A stretch of 64,000 nt of DNA from Petrocella sp. FN5 (GCF_029210395.1 NZ_JARGDP010000001.1:1-64000); one strand, 5' to 3'. Shown: positions 51,929 through 62,170, counted from the first letter of the stretch. Translations and numbers: made by a program. Notes: a model not told the origin generated them from the letters alone.

Positions 51929-52802
51929 GATGAACACCTCCTACATTCGTTAGTTTTATGAAGAGTTCTTGTAAACCGACTTTTGCTTGTTCAAGTCCCA
52001 TTTGCTTCATGAGTTTAAGTGAGTCTTCTGTCGGTTCTTCAAGAAGAATGGCTTTACAATAGTTGCCCAAATACTCGAGATCTAGAGCTTTCCTATTCTG
52101 TACAAAGGCTTCAACATCTGATGATTTACCGGTAATAGCATAGGCACGATTCATTAAGGATGCCACACTTTCATTGATAAGTACTTTTTGATTGCCAAGA
52201 ATGACGACCCATTCAAGCAAGTCAGCTATTTCTTCTATTATATGTGTGGAAAGAATAATGGTTTTTGGTGTTTTGATATAGTGGGCAAGAAGTTCTTTAT
52301 AAAAAAGCGTCCTATGATGGGCATCAAGACCTAATATTGGCTCGTCAAAAATCAGCATTTCAGCATTTGAGGCTAAAGCAATAATCAGTTTGGCAATGGT
52401 ATTGTATCCGGTGGAAAGTGCTTTGAATTTTTTATTAGGATTCAAGTCGAATTTCTCACACAACCTATTGGCATAGGTCAAGTCGAAATTCGAATAAAAA
52501 GTCTGAGTCCAACGAAACACCTCATGAATTTTCATACTCTCAGGATAAAGATTGCTTTCGGTCATATAGAAGATGCGCTCAAGAAGAGCATCATTTTCTC
52601 TAATGGGGAGGTCAGATAGAGTTATGTAGCCCTTAGTCGGAAAAATACGATTCGTTATTAAGTTAAGCAGAGTGGTCTTTCCAGCACCATTACGTCCTAG
52701 TAAACCATAGATTCTTTTTTCTTCAAAAATTAGAGATACTTCTTGAAGTGCACAATTGGCATTATAGTATTTTGTGATATTTTTAAGTTCAATATTATTC
52801 AT
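51906..52802 (-). CDS. ABC transporter ATPase
   Basis: The 298-residue ATPase shows Walker A GRNGAGKT (about residues 35-42), the shortened signature LSTGYNTIAKL (about 123) and Walker B MLIFDEPILGLD, with the switch histidine in IILSTHIIEEIA. The C-terminal 80 residues form an extra domain. It is of the export-type, YtrB/EcsA-like group. It overlaps both neighbours: the regulator ends within its start, and the permease starts within its end. It belongs to a GntR-ATPase-permease operon, typical of stress- or antibiotic-induced units. Confidence 0.9.
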   Translation of the reverse strand: MNNIELKNITKYYNANCALQEVSLIFEEKRIYGLLGRNGAGKTTLLNLITNRIFPTKGYITLSDLPIRENDALLERIFYMTESNLYPESMKIHEVFRWTQTFYSNFDLTYANRLCEKFDLNPNKKFKALSTGYNTIAKLIIALASNAEMLIFDEPILGLDAHHRTLFYKELLAHYIKTPKTIILSTHIIEEIADLLEWVVILGNQKVLINESVASLMNRAYAITGKSSDVEAFVQNRKALDLEYLGNYCKAILLEEPTEDSLKLMKQMGLEQAKVGLQELFIKLTNVGGVHHEISKVG

Positions 52803-53166
52803 AATCAGGACCTCCTGTTAACATTTTTATGAGATCTTCTAGCTTGATGCCAAGTTTATCAGCTTCAGTTAAGAGGCTTACCACATACTTCTCATAAAAA
52901 TGTTCTTTTTGTTTTCTAATAAGCGTTTTTTTTGCACCTTTTGCTACAAACATACCAACACCTCTTTTTTTATAAAGTATGCCTTCATCGACGAGAAGGT
53001 TGAAGCCCTTAGCAATGGTTGCAGGATTAATATTATAGTTCATAGAAACTTCTGTCGTTGATGGTATCTGTGTCTCTTCTTCAAAAATATCACGTATGAT
53101 ATCATCTTCAATGGATTGAGATATTTGAAGGTAAATAGGAACTTGACTGCCAAAATCAATTTTCAT
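52795..53166 (-). CDS. GntR-family regulator (YtrA type)
   Basis: The 123-residue protein has an N-terminal winged helix, QVPIYLQISQSIEDDIIRDI then QIPSTTEVSMNYNINPATIAKGF (recognition region near residues 35-57), and a very short C-terminal dimer helix, as in the YtrA subfamily that controls ABC transporters. It overlaps the ATPase gene by eight bases and should repress its own operon through the dyad at 53191-53212. The start lies behind AAAGGGTG. Confidence 0.9.
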   Translation of the reverse strand: MKIDFGSQVPIYLQISQSIEDDIIRDIFEEETQIPSTTEVSMNYNINPATIAKGFNLLVDEGILYKKRGVGMFVAKGAKKTLIRKQKEHFYEKYVVSLLTEADKLGIKLEDLIKMLTGGPDYE

Positions 53167-53190
53167 CAGGCATACACCCTTTCTTCTTCG

Positions 53191-53239
53191 GTTAACTACT
53201 TATGTAATTAACTATATAACAAATATAAAGCCTTGTCAA
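53191..53239 (-). promoter_or_regulatory. Promoter and operator of the GntR-ABC operon
   Basis: On the reverse strand TTGACA (53234-53239) and TATAGT (53211-53216) are 17 bases apart. The dyad GTTAACTAC / GTAATTAAC (53191-53212) sits right after, over the start site, as a YtrA-type repressor site would. Confidence 0.7.
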
Positions 53240-53322
53240 TACTTTTAGTTGGAGAGTGAATAAAGCTTGTGAAATACAATGGCTTACATTATTATATAAG
53301 AAGTCACTTTTGTTCTAAGGAT

Positions 53323-53340
53323 GGTTTTGACCCTTTAAAC
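53323..53340 (+). repeat. Dispersed imperfect palindrome, copy before the DUF1576 gene
   Basis: GGTTTTGACCCTTTAAAC is a clear copy, 44 bases before the DUF1576 start. Confidence 0.55.
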
Positions 53341-53383
53341 AATAATAAAAAAAAAGAAAATACAGCTTCTTGGAGGAGACAAG

Positions 53384-54655
53384 ATGATTTATTCCAATTC
53401 GTATGAAGAGAAAGAGCTACAGAAAGAAGGCAAGCAACTTATTCTTAGTGTTTTTCCGCTGGTGTTTATGGTTTTTGGTATTATATACGGCATTGCTACC
53501 CATGAGAACCTACTTGAAGGACTCATGGCTATATTATTTTCGCCAACAACACTGTTGACAGATTTTTTGAAAGTTGGCGGTGTAGGTGCTACTTTTGTAA
53601 ATGCAGCCTTGGTTGGCATATTCAACATATATTTATTGAGACGTTTTGAGATGAGGATTAACGGATTACTCATTGCTGCAATTTTTACAGTGATTGGGTT
53701 TTCCTTTTTTGGAAAAAATATTCTAAATATTATGCCTATATATTTAGGCGGTTATCTTTATGCACGTAGGCAAGGGATTGCTATGAAGAATATTATTTTA
53801 ATCATTATGTTCAGCACAGCTTTAGCACCGATTGTCAGTGAAATAACATTTGGTGGGTATTTTGACAAGGGATTTAACTATTTTATGGGAGCCTTGATTG
53901 GGACCCTTATTGGTTTTATCATTGTACCTTTATCCTCTCATATGTTAAAATTTCATGATGGCTATAACCTTTATAATATCGGTTTTACAGCAGGCATTGT
54001 GGGAACTGTTTTTACAAGTTTACTTCGAAATTTCAAGATGCATATAGCACCGGTTAATATATTAGATACCAATCAACATATGACCATTGTTATTATGCTG
54101 TATCTATTGTTTGCCTACCTTGTATTAATGGGATATAGAGTCAATAATCGAGGCTTTGAAGAATATAAGAATATACTTAAGTATAGAGGTCGTACCATAA
54201 CTGACTTCACAGAACTTGTAGGTTATGGTATAACATTTATCAATATGGGTTTATTAGGTATATTAAGTACCACTTTGGTTCTTCTGCTAGGTGGTATTGT
54301 AAACGGACCGGTTATAGCAGGTATATTAACCATTGTTGGTTTCGGCGCTTTTGGTAAGCACCCGAAAAACTGCTTACCCATTGTTTTGGGTGTCCTATTA
54401 GGTGGTTTTATTTTTGGCTATGATTTTACGAGTACCGGATTTATCATTTCTATACTATTTTCCACAACCATAGCACCAATAGCCGGTTCATTCGGACCAA
54501 TCATTGGTATTATTGCCGGTATACTGCACCTCACTCTCGTTACCAATGTAGGTGTCATCCATGGCGGTATAAATTTGTACAACAATGGTTTTGCAGGCGG
54601 TTTGGTTGCGGGGTTCTTAATACCTATTATTGACGCATTTAAAAAAGGAGAATAA
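53384..54655 (+). CDS. DUF1576 multi-pass membrane protein
   Basis: The 423-residue protein has about 11 membrane helices built from two similar halves. HDGYNLYNIGFTAGIVGTV (near 190-208) and HGGINLYNNGFAGGLVAGF (near 388-408) repeat the same H-x-G-x-N-L-Y-N-x-G-F pattern, suggesting internal duplication and pseudo-symmetry like that of a secondary transporter or channel. This is DUF1576, whose function is unknown. Gly- and Asn-rich helix ends suggest a pore. TTGGAGGAG precedes the ATG. The next gene starts five bases later. Confidence 0.8.
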   Translation: MIYSNSYEEKELQKEGKQLILSVFPLVFMVFGIIYGIATHENLLEGLMAILFSPTTLLTDFLKVGGVGATFVNAALVGIFNIYLLRRFEMRINGLLIAAIFTVIGFSFFGKNILNIMPIYLGGYLYARRQGIAMKNIILIIMFSTALAPIVSEITFGGYFDKGFNYFMGALIGTLIGFIIVPLSSHMLKFHDGYNLYNIGFTAGIVGTVFTSLLRNFKMHIAPVNILDTNQHMTIVIMLYLLFAYLVLMGYRVNNRGFEEYKNILKYRGRTITDFTELVGYGITFINMGLLGILSTTLVLLLGGIVNGPVIAGILTIVGFGAFGKHPKNCLPIVLGVLLGGFIFGYDFTSTGFIISILFSTTIAPIAGSFGPIIGIIAGILHLTLVTNVGVIHGGINLYNNGFAGGLVAGFLIPIIDAFKKGE

Positions 54656-54660
54656 TCATT

Positions 54661-55008
54661 ATGAGACATGAAGTGAAGAAAATAAGCCGTATGGTCGATG
54701 AGCTGACGACCTTATTTCTAAAAGAAGATACCAACGAATTAGATTTTAAGATTGTCATTACGAAGGAAAAATGTATCATAAAGATTGTAGATTATCATAC
54801 GAATCTTGATGATGCTTATATTGACCAGCTATCAAAGCGCTTAAATAGCCAGCGCCAAAGAGAAATCGAAGAATATTATTGGCAACTAGCAGGAGAAACA
54901 GATGAGGATGACGAAATCACATTAATCTGCGCTATGGTGGACTCGGCGATTGTAGAGAAAAAAGATGGTAACCTGATTTTAGAACTGACAAGATTGTATA
55001 CAATGTAA
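54661..55008 (+). CDS. Small protein of unknown function paired with DUF1576
   Basis: The 115-residue protein is acidic and soluble, without a signal peptide or membrane helix. VKKISRMVDELTTLFLKEDTNELDFKIVI reads as a helix followed by strands, and the centre (YIDQLSKRLNSQRQREIEEYYWQLAGET) as a long helix. No family is recognised. The close 5-base spacing after the DUF1576 gene and the lack of other partners suggest a cytosolic accessory or regulator of that membrane protein. ATG 54661 follows GGAGAATAATC at the end of the upstream gene. Confidence 0.7.
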   Translation: MRHEVKKISRMVDELTTLFLKEDTNELDFKIVITKEKCIIKIVDYHTNLDDAYIDQLSKRLNSQRQREIEEYYWQLAGETDEDDEITLICAMVDSAIVEKKDGNLILELTRLYTM

Positions 55009-55041
55009 AAGTCTAGGAAAGATAATAAGTTGGGTGATGGT

Positions 55042-55455
55042 ATGAATAAGTTTTACGTTAAAACAAGGAAATACTTTTTATTAACCATAGGCACCATAGC
55101 GGTTTTTTTGGGTGTGTTAGGTATTTTCTTACCTTTATTACCGACAACCCCTTTTTTACTTTTGGCATCTTATTGTTATTTGAGAAGTTCAAAGAAAATG
55201 TATCATTGGATTATGAACCATAAGACATTTGGTAGTTATATCCATAATTATATAGAATACAAGGCGATAAAAAAAAGAACCAGAATAAGTGCCTTACTTT
55301 TCCTATGGGGATCATTAGGGTTTTCAATATATCTAGCACCAATTTTCCACGTCAAGATTTTGTTGGTTGCCATAGGTACAGGGGTCACAATTCATCTTAT
55401 AACACTAAAAACAATGCCAAAGGATGATGAAACCAATCCGAATAGATTCGAATAA
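55042..55455 (+). CDS. DUF454/YbaN-family membrane protein
   Basis: The 137-residue product has the YbaN signature LGVLGIFLPLLPTTPFLLLASYCYLRSSKK, where the PLLPTTPF loop joins two membrane helices, followed by WIMNHKTFGSYIHNY and two more helices. Function is unknown in this family. ATG 55042 follows GGGTGATGG; a TTG at 55030 has no clear site. It lies 33 bases after the small DUF1576 partner, so it may be the third gene of that transcript. Confidence 0.85.
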   Translation: MNKFYVKTRKYFLLTIGTIAVFLGVLGIFLPLLPTTPFLLLASYCYLRSSKKMYHWIMNHKTFGSYIHNYIEYKAIKKRTRISALLFLWGSLGFSIYLAPIFHVKILLVAIGTGVTIHLITLKTMPKDDETNPNRFE

Positions 55456-55531
55456 TAATACCGCTTACGGACATGCTTCAAATGGTGCTTAATTGTTCAG
55501 ATGAGGTAGAAACGTGTTATAATAATGTTAT

Positions 55532-55548
55532 GGTTAGGCGTCAAAACC
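55532..55548 (-). repeat. Dispersed imperfect palindrome, copy before the malate/lactate dehydrogenase
   Basis: GGTTAGGCGTCAAAACC is the reverse-strand form of the element. It begins about nine bases after a TATAAT (55518-55523), at a likely transcription start, so it could act as an operator. Confidence 0.5.
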
Positions 55549-55600
55549 ATATGCAAACAGATGATTATACGTGTCAACAGATTTAAAGGAGGAATGTACA

Positions 55601-56710
55601 ATGGAACAAGTTTATGTGGATTGGGAAACCATTACCGGGTTTGTTAAAGAAGCTTTTATAGGTTATGGCGTACCAGAAGAAGATGCAACTATTTGCACAG
55701 ATGTTCTTATAGCTTCAGATCGTAAAGGTATTGACTCTCATGGCGTCAATCGCTTCAAACCGATATACTTAGATCGAATAAAAGCCCGGATTCAAAAACC
55801 GATAACGGATTTTGAAGTCTTAAGAGAAACGGCTACAACAGCCGTAATAGATGGTCATGATGGTATGGGCCAAGTCATTGGCTATAAAGCCATGTCCATG
55901 GCTATAGAAAAAGCAAAAAAATATGGGATGGGTATGGTTGCTGTTAGGAACTCAACACATTACGGTATTGCGGGTTACTATGCAGAAATGGCTACAAAAG
56001 CCGGATGTATAGGTATTACAGGAACCAATGCAAGACCTTCTATAGCGCCCACCTTTGGTGTAGAAAATATGTTAGGGACAAACCCATTGACCTTTGGTCT
56101 ACCTACTGATGAGCCTTTTCCTTTTATATTAGATTGTGCGACATCTATTACACAAAGAGGCAAAATTGAGTATTTTGCACGTGTTGGAAAAGACACACCG
56201 GAAGGAATGGTTATTGGACGAGATGGTAAAGCAATGACGGATTCTGAACAGATTCTTGAAGATTTGGTTAGTGGCAATGCGGCTCTGGCACCTCTTGGCG
56301 GTATAGGTGAAACATTGGCAGGGTACAAAGGCTATGGTTATGCGACTGTAGTTGAAGTCTTGTCTGCGGCACTACAACAAGGCAACTTTCTAAGAATGTT
56401 AACAGGCATTGGTGAGAAGGGTGAAAAAGTGCCATATCATCTAGGTCATTTTTTTATCGCCATTGATACAGAAGCCTTTATGGGCCTTGAGAGTTTTAAA
56501 AAAACAACAGGTGATATTCTAAGAGAACTGAGAGTTTCTACTAAAGCGCCTGGTGAAGAGGCAATATTCACAGCGGGAGAAAAAGAATATAATCATGGAT
56601 TGTTCAGAAAAGACAAAGGTGTACCTGTTAATGAAGCGGTACAAAAAGAATTGATTGAGATTAGAGATGAGTTAAAATTGGACCACTATAAATTTAAGTT
56701 TGAAGGTTAA
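55601..56710 (+). CDS. Ldh-family malate/L-lactate dehydrogenase
   Basis: The 369-residue protein is of the type-2 malate/L-sulfolactate/L-lactate dehydrogenase family, whose fold differs from classical LDH. SDRKGIDSHGVNRF (near 45-58), the catalytic/NAD segment VAVRNSTHYGIAGYYAEMA, and TNARPSIAPTFG are all typical. It oxidises a 2-hydroxyacid with NAD(P) or the reverse; malate, lactate and ureidoglycolate are all possible. ATG 55601 is eight bases after AAAGGAGG; GTG 55571 has none. A dispersed palindrome lies at its promoter, shared with pyk. Confidence 0.9.
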   Translation: MEQVYVDWETITGFVKEAFIGYGVPEEDATICTDVLIASDRKGIDSHGVNRFKPIYLDRIKARIQKPITDFEVLRETATTAVIDGHDGMGQVIGYKAMSMAIEKAKKYGMGMVAVRNSTHYGIAGYYAEMATKAGCIGITGTNARPSIAPTFGVENMLGTNPLTFGLPTDEPFPFILDCATSITQRGKIEYFARVGKDTPEGMVIGRDGKAMTDSEQILEDLVSGNAALAPLGGIGETLAGYKGYGYATVVEVLSAALQQGNFLRMLTGIGEKGEKVPYHLGHFFIAIDTEAFMGLESFKKTTGDILRELRVSTKAPGEEAIFTAGEKEYNHGLFRKDKGVPVNEAVQKELIEIRDELKLDHYKFKFEG

Positions 56711-56833
56711 TCCCTTTAAGAAAACCTAAGAAAGTCTTAACGGTTATTTAATAAAAGTTTGTTATACTGATTTGGACAGGACTAAACTTAGAGAGTTAAA
56801 AATAACGTATTTAACGTTGGTTGAGGTGGTTAA

Positions 56834-58000
56834 ATGAATATTGGTATTTTTACAGATTGCTATTACCCCCAGATTAATGGTGTTGTGACTTCAGTTATGA
56901 TGCTACAAGAGGAACTTGAAAAAAGAGGGCATAAAGTAACCATAATTACCGTCAAGGTACCCCATCATATTGAAGAAAGTATAAATGTTATTCGAATCAA
57001 GTCCATACCAATTATTAGGATGAATGAATTTAGATTAGGTATTTCTTTTAATGTACCTTTAATAAGAATGATTAAGGCTTTAGAACTAGATTTGGTACAT
57101 ACACATACTGAATTTTCCGTGGGCTTGTTTGGTAAATATATGGCTAAGATATTGGATGTTCCCTTGGTCCACACCTATCATACCATGTATGAAGATTACA
57201 CCCATTATATCTACAACTTAAAGTACGGACAAAGAGTAGTAAAAAAAATGGTAACTAAAAGCTGTAAAGTCTATGCGAAGAAATACAGCTGCATTATCGC
57301 ACCAACAGATAAAACATTGGTATCTCTTAGAAAGTATGGCATCAAGAATGACATTCATATCCTTCCGACGGGTATTGACATAGACAAATTTGCTAAAATT
57401 GAAGCGGATGAGTTAGCTATAGCGGCACTTAGGCGAAAATATCATATTAATGAAAGTGACTTTGTGTTGCTATCCTTAGGGCGTATAAGTAAAGAAAAAA
57501 ATATTGAATTTTTACTAGGACAAATGCCTGAACTTACAAAATTGCATAAGCAACTTAAGTTAGTAATCGTTGGAGATGGACCTTATTTGAATCCATTGTT
57601 AAAACAATATGACGCGCTAAATCTTGATAAACATGTTATATTTGTTGGAAGAGTTCCCTATGAAGAAATCGGCCAGTATTATAAAATGGCAGACGTATTT
57701 GTGAGTGCGTCATATACAGAAACACAAGGGCTAACCATTATTGAAGCCATGGCATCTGAGCTTGGCGTTGTTGTTTATGACGATACAAATGTCAAAGGGA
57801 TTGTGATGGAAGGTGAATCGGGTCGCTTATTTAAAACAGAATCAGAATTGAAGCATCAAATAACGGATGCTATAAATCATCCAAGTAAAACGGTGGCGAT
57901 GCGTGAACGTGGTCTAGAGATTGTGAAATCACTCTCCAAAGAAAGTTATGCTGAAAACGCAGAAAAGATTTACAATTTATTAGTAGAAAAACATACGTAA
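56834..58000 (+). CDS. Family 4 glycosyltransferase, probably diacylglycerol glucosyltransferase-like
   Basis: The 388-residue protein has the GT-B fold. GIFTDCYYPQINGVVTSV at the start is close to that of diacylglycerol glucosyltransferases and some mannosyltransferases. SLGRISKEKNIEFLLGQMPEL, VIVGDGPYL and EAMASELGVVVY (with ETQGLTIIEA before it) form the GT4 nucleotide-sugar site. It probably makes membrane glycolipids, but the acceptor is inferred only. GAGGTGG precedes the ATG. The palindrome AACGTATTTAACGTT is just upstream (56804-56818). Confidence 0.85.
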   Translation: MNIGIFTDCYYPQINGVVTSVMMLQEELEKRGHKVTIITVKVPHHIEESINVIRIKSIPIIRMNEFRLGISFNVPLIRMIKALELDLVHTHTEFSVGLFGKYMAKILDVPLVHTYHTMYEDYTHYIYNLKYGQRVVKKMVTKSCKVYAKKYSCIIAPTDKTLVSLRKYGIKNDIHILPTGIDIDKFAKIEADELAIAALRRKYHINESDFVLLSLGRISKEKNIEFLLGQMPELTKLHKQLKLVIVGDGPYLNPLLKQYDALNLDKHVIFVGRVPYEEIGQYYKMADVFVSASYTETQGLTIIEAMASELGVVVYDDTNVKGIVMEGESGRLFKTESELKHQITDAINHPSKTVAMRERGLEIVKSLSKESYAENAEKIYNLLVEKHT

Positions 58001-58021
58001 AAGACACATGATAATTAAGAT

Positions 58022-58038
58022 GGTTTTACCCTTGAACC
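58022..58038 (+). repeat. Dispersed imperfect palindrome, copy before the DJ-1/PfpI gene
   Basis: GGTTTTACCCTTGAACC is a weaker copy, 38 bases before the start. Confidence 0.4.
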
Positions 58039-58076
58039 ATTTGGAAAAAATAAAATTAACAAGAAAGGACGAAAGA

Positions 58077-58601
58077 ATGAAATTAAAAAGCAAAAAAGTG
58101 TTAGCATTTGTTCATACAGATTTTGAGGACCTTGAGCTGTGGTATCCTATATACCGTCTTAGAGAAGAAGGTGCAGAGGTGGTCTTAGCAGGTGAAAAGA
58201 AGGGGGAAACCTATATTGGCAAATATGGCGTGCCGGCCACATCGGATATGGATTTTGCAGAGGCTGTGGGCATGGAATTTGATGCATTGTTGGTACCGGG
58301 TGGATGGGCACCGGATAAATTGCGTCGTTTTGATGAGGTTTTGACCATAACAAAACGTATGGATCAAGAAAAGAAAGTTATTGGAGAAATTTGCCATGCA
58401 GGGTGGGTACTCATATCGGCAGATATATTAAAAGGTAAAAAGGTAACGAGTACACCGGGCATTAAACATGATATGATAAATGCAGGTGCAACGTGGCTGG
58501 ATGAACCAAGTGTGGTGGATGGTCATCTGATTTCTGCTAGAAGACCACCGGATTTACCGGACTATATGCGTGATTTTATAAAAGTATTGTCGGAGCAATA
58601 A
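58077..58601 (+). CDS. DJ-1/PfpI-family protein
   Basis: The 174-residue protein has the DJ-1/PfpI fold. HTDFEDLELWYPIYRLREEG begins with the acidic residue that pairs with the catalytic Cys, and VIGEICHAGWVLISADILKGKKVTS places the nucleophile cysteine in the elbow G-E-I-C-H-A-G. Members act as chaperones, deglycases or proteases; the bacterial ones are often called general stress proteins. ATG 58077 follows AAAGGA; the longer frame from 58008 includes the upstream palindrome. It ends at a strong terminator. Confidence 0.88.
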   Translation: MKLKSKKVLAFVHTDFEDLELWYPIYRLREEGAEVVLAGEKKGETYIGKYGVPATSDMDFAEAVGMEFDALLVPGGWAPDKLRRFDEVLTITKRMDQEKKVIGEICHAGWVLISADILKGKKVTSTPGIKHDMINAGATWLDEPSVVDGHLISARRPPDLPDYMRDFIKVLSEQ

Positions 58602-58634
58602 AGAAGTAGGCCGGTGGGCCTACTTCTTTATTGC
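58597..58634 (+). terminator. Terminator after the DJ-1/PfpI gene
   Basis: AATAAAGAAGTAGGCC pairs with GGCCTACTTCTTTATT, a very strong stem with T-rich ends on both strands. Confidence 0.92.
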
Positions 58635-58683
58635 ATATTCTTGAAAAGGGATAAAGAACATGTTATTTGTCCCTTGTGTAGGT

Positions 58684-58701
58684 GGCTTTTACCCTTTAAC
58701 C
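58684..58701 (+). repeat. Dispersed imperfect palindrome, copy in the gap before glpP
   Basis: GGCTTTTACCCTTTAACC is a good copy, but 260 bases from the next gene. Confidence 0.45.
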
Positions 58702-58833
58702 AAATTTACTAAATTAAACTAAAAAACCAACCATACATAAAAGCGTTGAATAATTATAATAAAAGAAATATAATATAAGATACTGAACTCAACCTTGATA
58801 ATTAAATAACGAATTAGTGGAAGGCAATCGTTT

Positions 58834-58925
58834 ATTGTATACAATGTTGATTAAAAAAATACATACTATTAAGGCTACGTATGACCGGTATTGCTTGACT
58901 TTTGTGTATATTTATAGTACATTTA
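58834..58925 (+). promoter_or_regulatory. Palindrome and probable promoter before glpP
   Basis: ATTGTATACAAT (58834-58845) is a perfect 12-bp palindrome of a type used by many small repressors. TTGACT (58897-58902) and TACATT (58920-58925) with 17 bases between them form a plausible promoter. Apart from the dispersed copy at 58684, I see nothing else in the 58635-58962 gap, which is AT-rich. Confidence 0.45.
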
Positions 58926-58962
58926 GCAACGGTAAGTTCAATAAACACTTGGAGGAAAAAGA

Positions 58963-59532
58963 ATGTCTAAATCGCAAATAAATGATATCTTAATCGACAA
59001 TCCGATTATTGCAGCGGTCAGTTCAAGAGAACATATGGAAAAAGCCATTAAATCACCATGTAATGTGATTTTTATGCTTTATGGTGATATATTGACATTG
59101 AAAGATGATGTGAATTACGCCAAAGCCAACGACAAAAAAGTCTTTATTCACATCGATCTAATTCATGGCTTTTCTCATGATAATTATGCACTTCGTTATA
59201 TCCAATCGGAGATTAATCCAACAGGTATTGTAACCACCAAATCCAGCCTAACCAAAAAAGCAAAAGAGATGGACATGTTGGTTATTCAACGCTTATTTAT
59301 GTTGGACTCGAAGTCAATAAATGCCGGTATTGCGACGATTAAAGGTATGAAGCCGGATGCGGTAGAAATCATGCCTGGTATTATTCCTAAGATTACAACA
59401 GTAATGAGCAAAGAGTTATCTGTGCCTATTATTGTAGGCGGTTTGATTGAATATAAACAGGAAGTACTTGAAGCCCTTAAAGCAGGTGCAACTTCGATTT
59501 CAACCAGTAGTGAAAAAATATGGTATAGTTAA
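58963..59532 (+). CDS. glpP: Glycerol-3-phosphate-responsive antiterminator
   Basis: The 189-residue protein is GlpP, a small TIM-barrel-like RNA-binding regulator. NPIIAAVSSREHMEKAIKSP, HIDLIHGFSHDNYALRYI, TTKSSLTKKAKEM and EIMPGIIPKI are all family motifs. With glycerol-3-phosphate bound, GlpP lets RNA polymerase pass leader terminators of glycerol genes. Its likely target is the leader at 59631-59863 before the transport genes just downstream. The start follows TTGGAGG. Confidence 0.93.
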   Translation: MSKSQINDILIDNPIIAAVSSREHMEKAIKSPCNVIFMLYGDILTLKDDVNYAKANDKKVFIHIDLIHGFSHDNYALRYIQSEINPTGIVTTKSSLTKKAKEMDMLVIQRLFMLDSKSINAGIATIKGMKPDAVEIMPGIIPKITTVMSKELSVPIIVGGLIEYKQEVLEALKAGATSISTSSEKIWYS

Positions 59533-59630
59533 GGAAAACACCTAAAATAACAGCAAGATTAAGTTAAAAGTTTAACAAACATGTCGACAGTCACTCTCTT
59601 TTCGTCAATGTGCAACAAGAAAAAATGAAC

Positions 59631-59863
59631 TTGACAAATGGTTTGTTGATAATGTATAGTTGTCTTATAAGTTAATAACGATTAGGTCGAGAGTTTGAGA
59701 GCCGTGTAGATCAAGAAGTTGGAAATTAGTATTGATTTTCACATTCTTAATGTATCAACTGTGCTTTCTTTTTTTGTGCATCATTACCGGTCAAGTTAAA
59801 ATGATGCATGATAACAAAGGCCTGATCAACACAAAACTTAATTTTATCTTGGGAGGTAAAAAC
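59631..59863 (+). promoter_or_regulatory. Glycerol-operon promoter and GlpP-type leader
   Basis: TTGACA (59631-59636) and TATAGT (59655-59660), 18 bases apart, start a leader of about 200 bases. TTGAT (59732-59736) and ATCAA (59754-59758) with inner ACAT / ATGT form a hairpin that runs into a TTTCTTTTTTT tract, a weak terminator. In Bacillus, GlpP relieves such a terminator. GTTAAAAGTTTAAC at 59564-59577 is a further dyad upstream. The GlpP site itself cannot be defined by eye. Confidence 0.6.
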
Positions 59864-60217
59864 ATGAAACATTTAGGTACAATTTTAGGAGCAGCAATTG
59901 CCGGCATGTTTGTAATGAGCGTTTGGGGCGCTTTTGCAGGTGCATACGGAATTGGTGGCGGTTGGTTTGCTGGATTTGCTATCATTTCAACAATGTGGTT
60001 TATGAATCACTTTATCGGCGTTCACAACAACGATGGAGCTTGGGTAGATATGGCTCTAGGTATAGGCGTTGCCGGTACAGCACGTGGCGCATTTGAAGCA
60101 GGAACATTCCAAGTGGTTGTTGATTCTTTACCAACAATGATCATCGTATCTTTAGGTGGTATTACTGGTGGTATCGTTGGCGGTTTACTACAAAATTCAG
60201 CACTCAAGAAAGATTAG
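59864..60217 (+). CDS. Lin0368-family putative glycerol transporter subunit 1
   Basis: The 117-residue protein has about three or four membrane helices and many small residues. The central IGGGWFAGFAIISTMWFMNHFIGVHNNDGAWVDMALGIGVAG pattern is shared with its neighbour. This matches the Lin0368-type pair that lies before glpK in Listeria and is thought to replace GlpF. ATG 59864 follows GGGAGGT; the longer frame from 59732 crosses the leader. It is the first gene after the leader. Confidence 0.82.
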   Translation: MKHLGTILGAAIAGMFVMSVWGAFAGAYGIGGGWFAGFAIISTMWFMNHFIGVHNNDGAWVDMALGIGVAGTARGAFEAGTFQVVVDSLPTMIIVSLGGITGGIVGGLLQNSALKKD

Positions 60218-60229
60218 GAGGGAAGACAA

Positions 60230-60568
60230 ATGACTCTACAATTAGGATTAGCTACATTTTCAGGAGGATTTATATTTGCCTTTTTAATCAGAATAATTTG
60301 GGGCGAATTAGTATCAAACTTTGGACCAATCGGTGGTTGGTTGGCAGCCGGCTTTATCGTAGGTACAGCATGGTCACTTAACCATGGCGTTGGATTAATC
60401 TATCAAACAGGCGCAGCATGGATTGATATGGCTTATGCAGCAGGTGTTGGTTTGTTCGCAGCGAACGTTGTCGTGGACAAAGCAGACATGGGCAAAGGTT
60501 TAGTAAACGCATTATTTGCAATCGTTGGCGGTGTTTTGGGTGGTTTCTTACTATCCTGTATGGGATAA
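60230..60568 (+). CDS. Lin0368-family putative glycerol transporter subunit 2
   Basis: The 112-residue membrane protein is a diverged paralogue of the gene before it: FGPIGGWLAAGFIVGTAWSLNHGVGL and GAAWIDMAYAAGVGLFAANV align with the first subunit's GGGWFAGF and GAWVDMALGIGVAG. The two probably form a heteromeric pore. There are about four helices. AGGAGGG precedes the ATG, 12 bases after the first gene. Glycerol transport is inferred from the family name and the position between GlpP and GlpK. Confidence 0.82.
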   Translation: MTLQLGLATFSGGFIFAFLIRIIWGELVSNFGPIGGWLAAGFIVGTAWSLNHGVGLIYQTGAAWIDMAYAAGVGLFAANVVVDKADMGKGLVNALFAIVGGVLGGFLLSCMG

Positions 60569-60685
60569 GTAACGAACGCATGAGTGCCAATTAACAATAA
60601 AAGAACTATAATAGGTAATTTACAGAAATATATTATGGGTAACTGTATAAAAGAAGGTATATCAATATAATATGGAGGTATTTAG

Positions 60686-62170
<1,485 letters not shown>

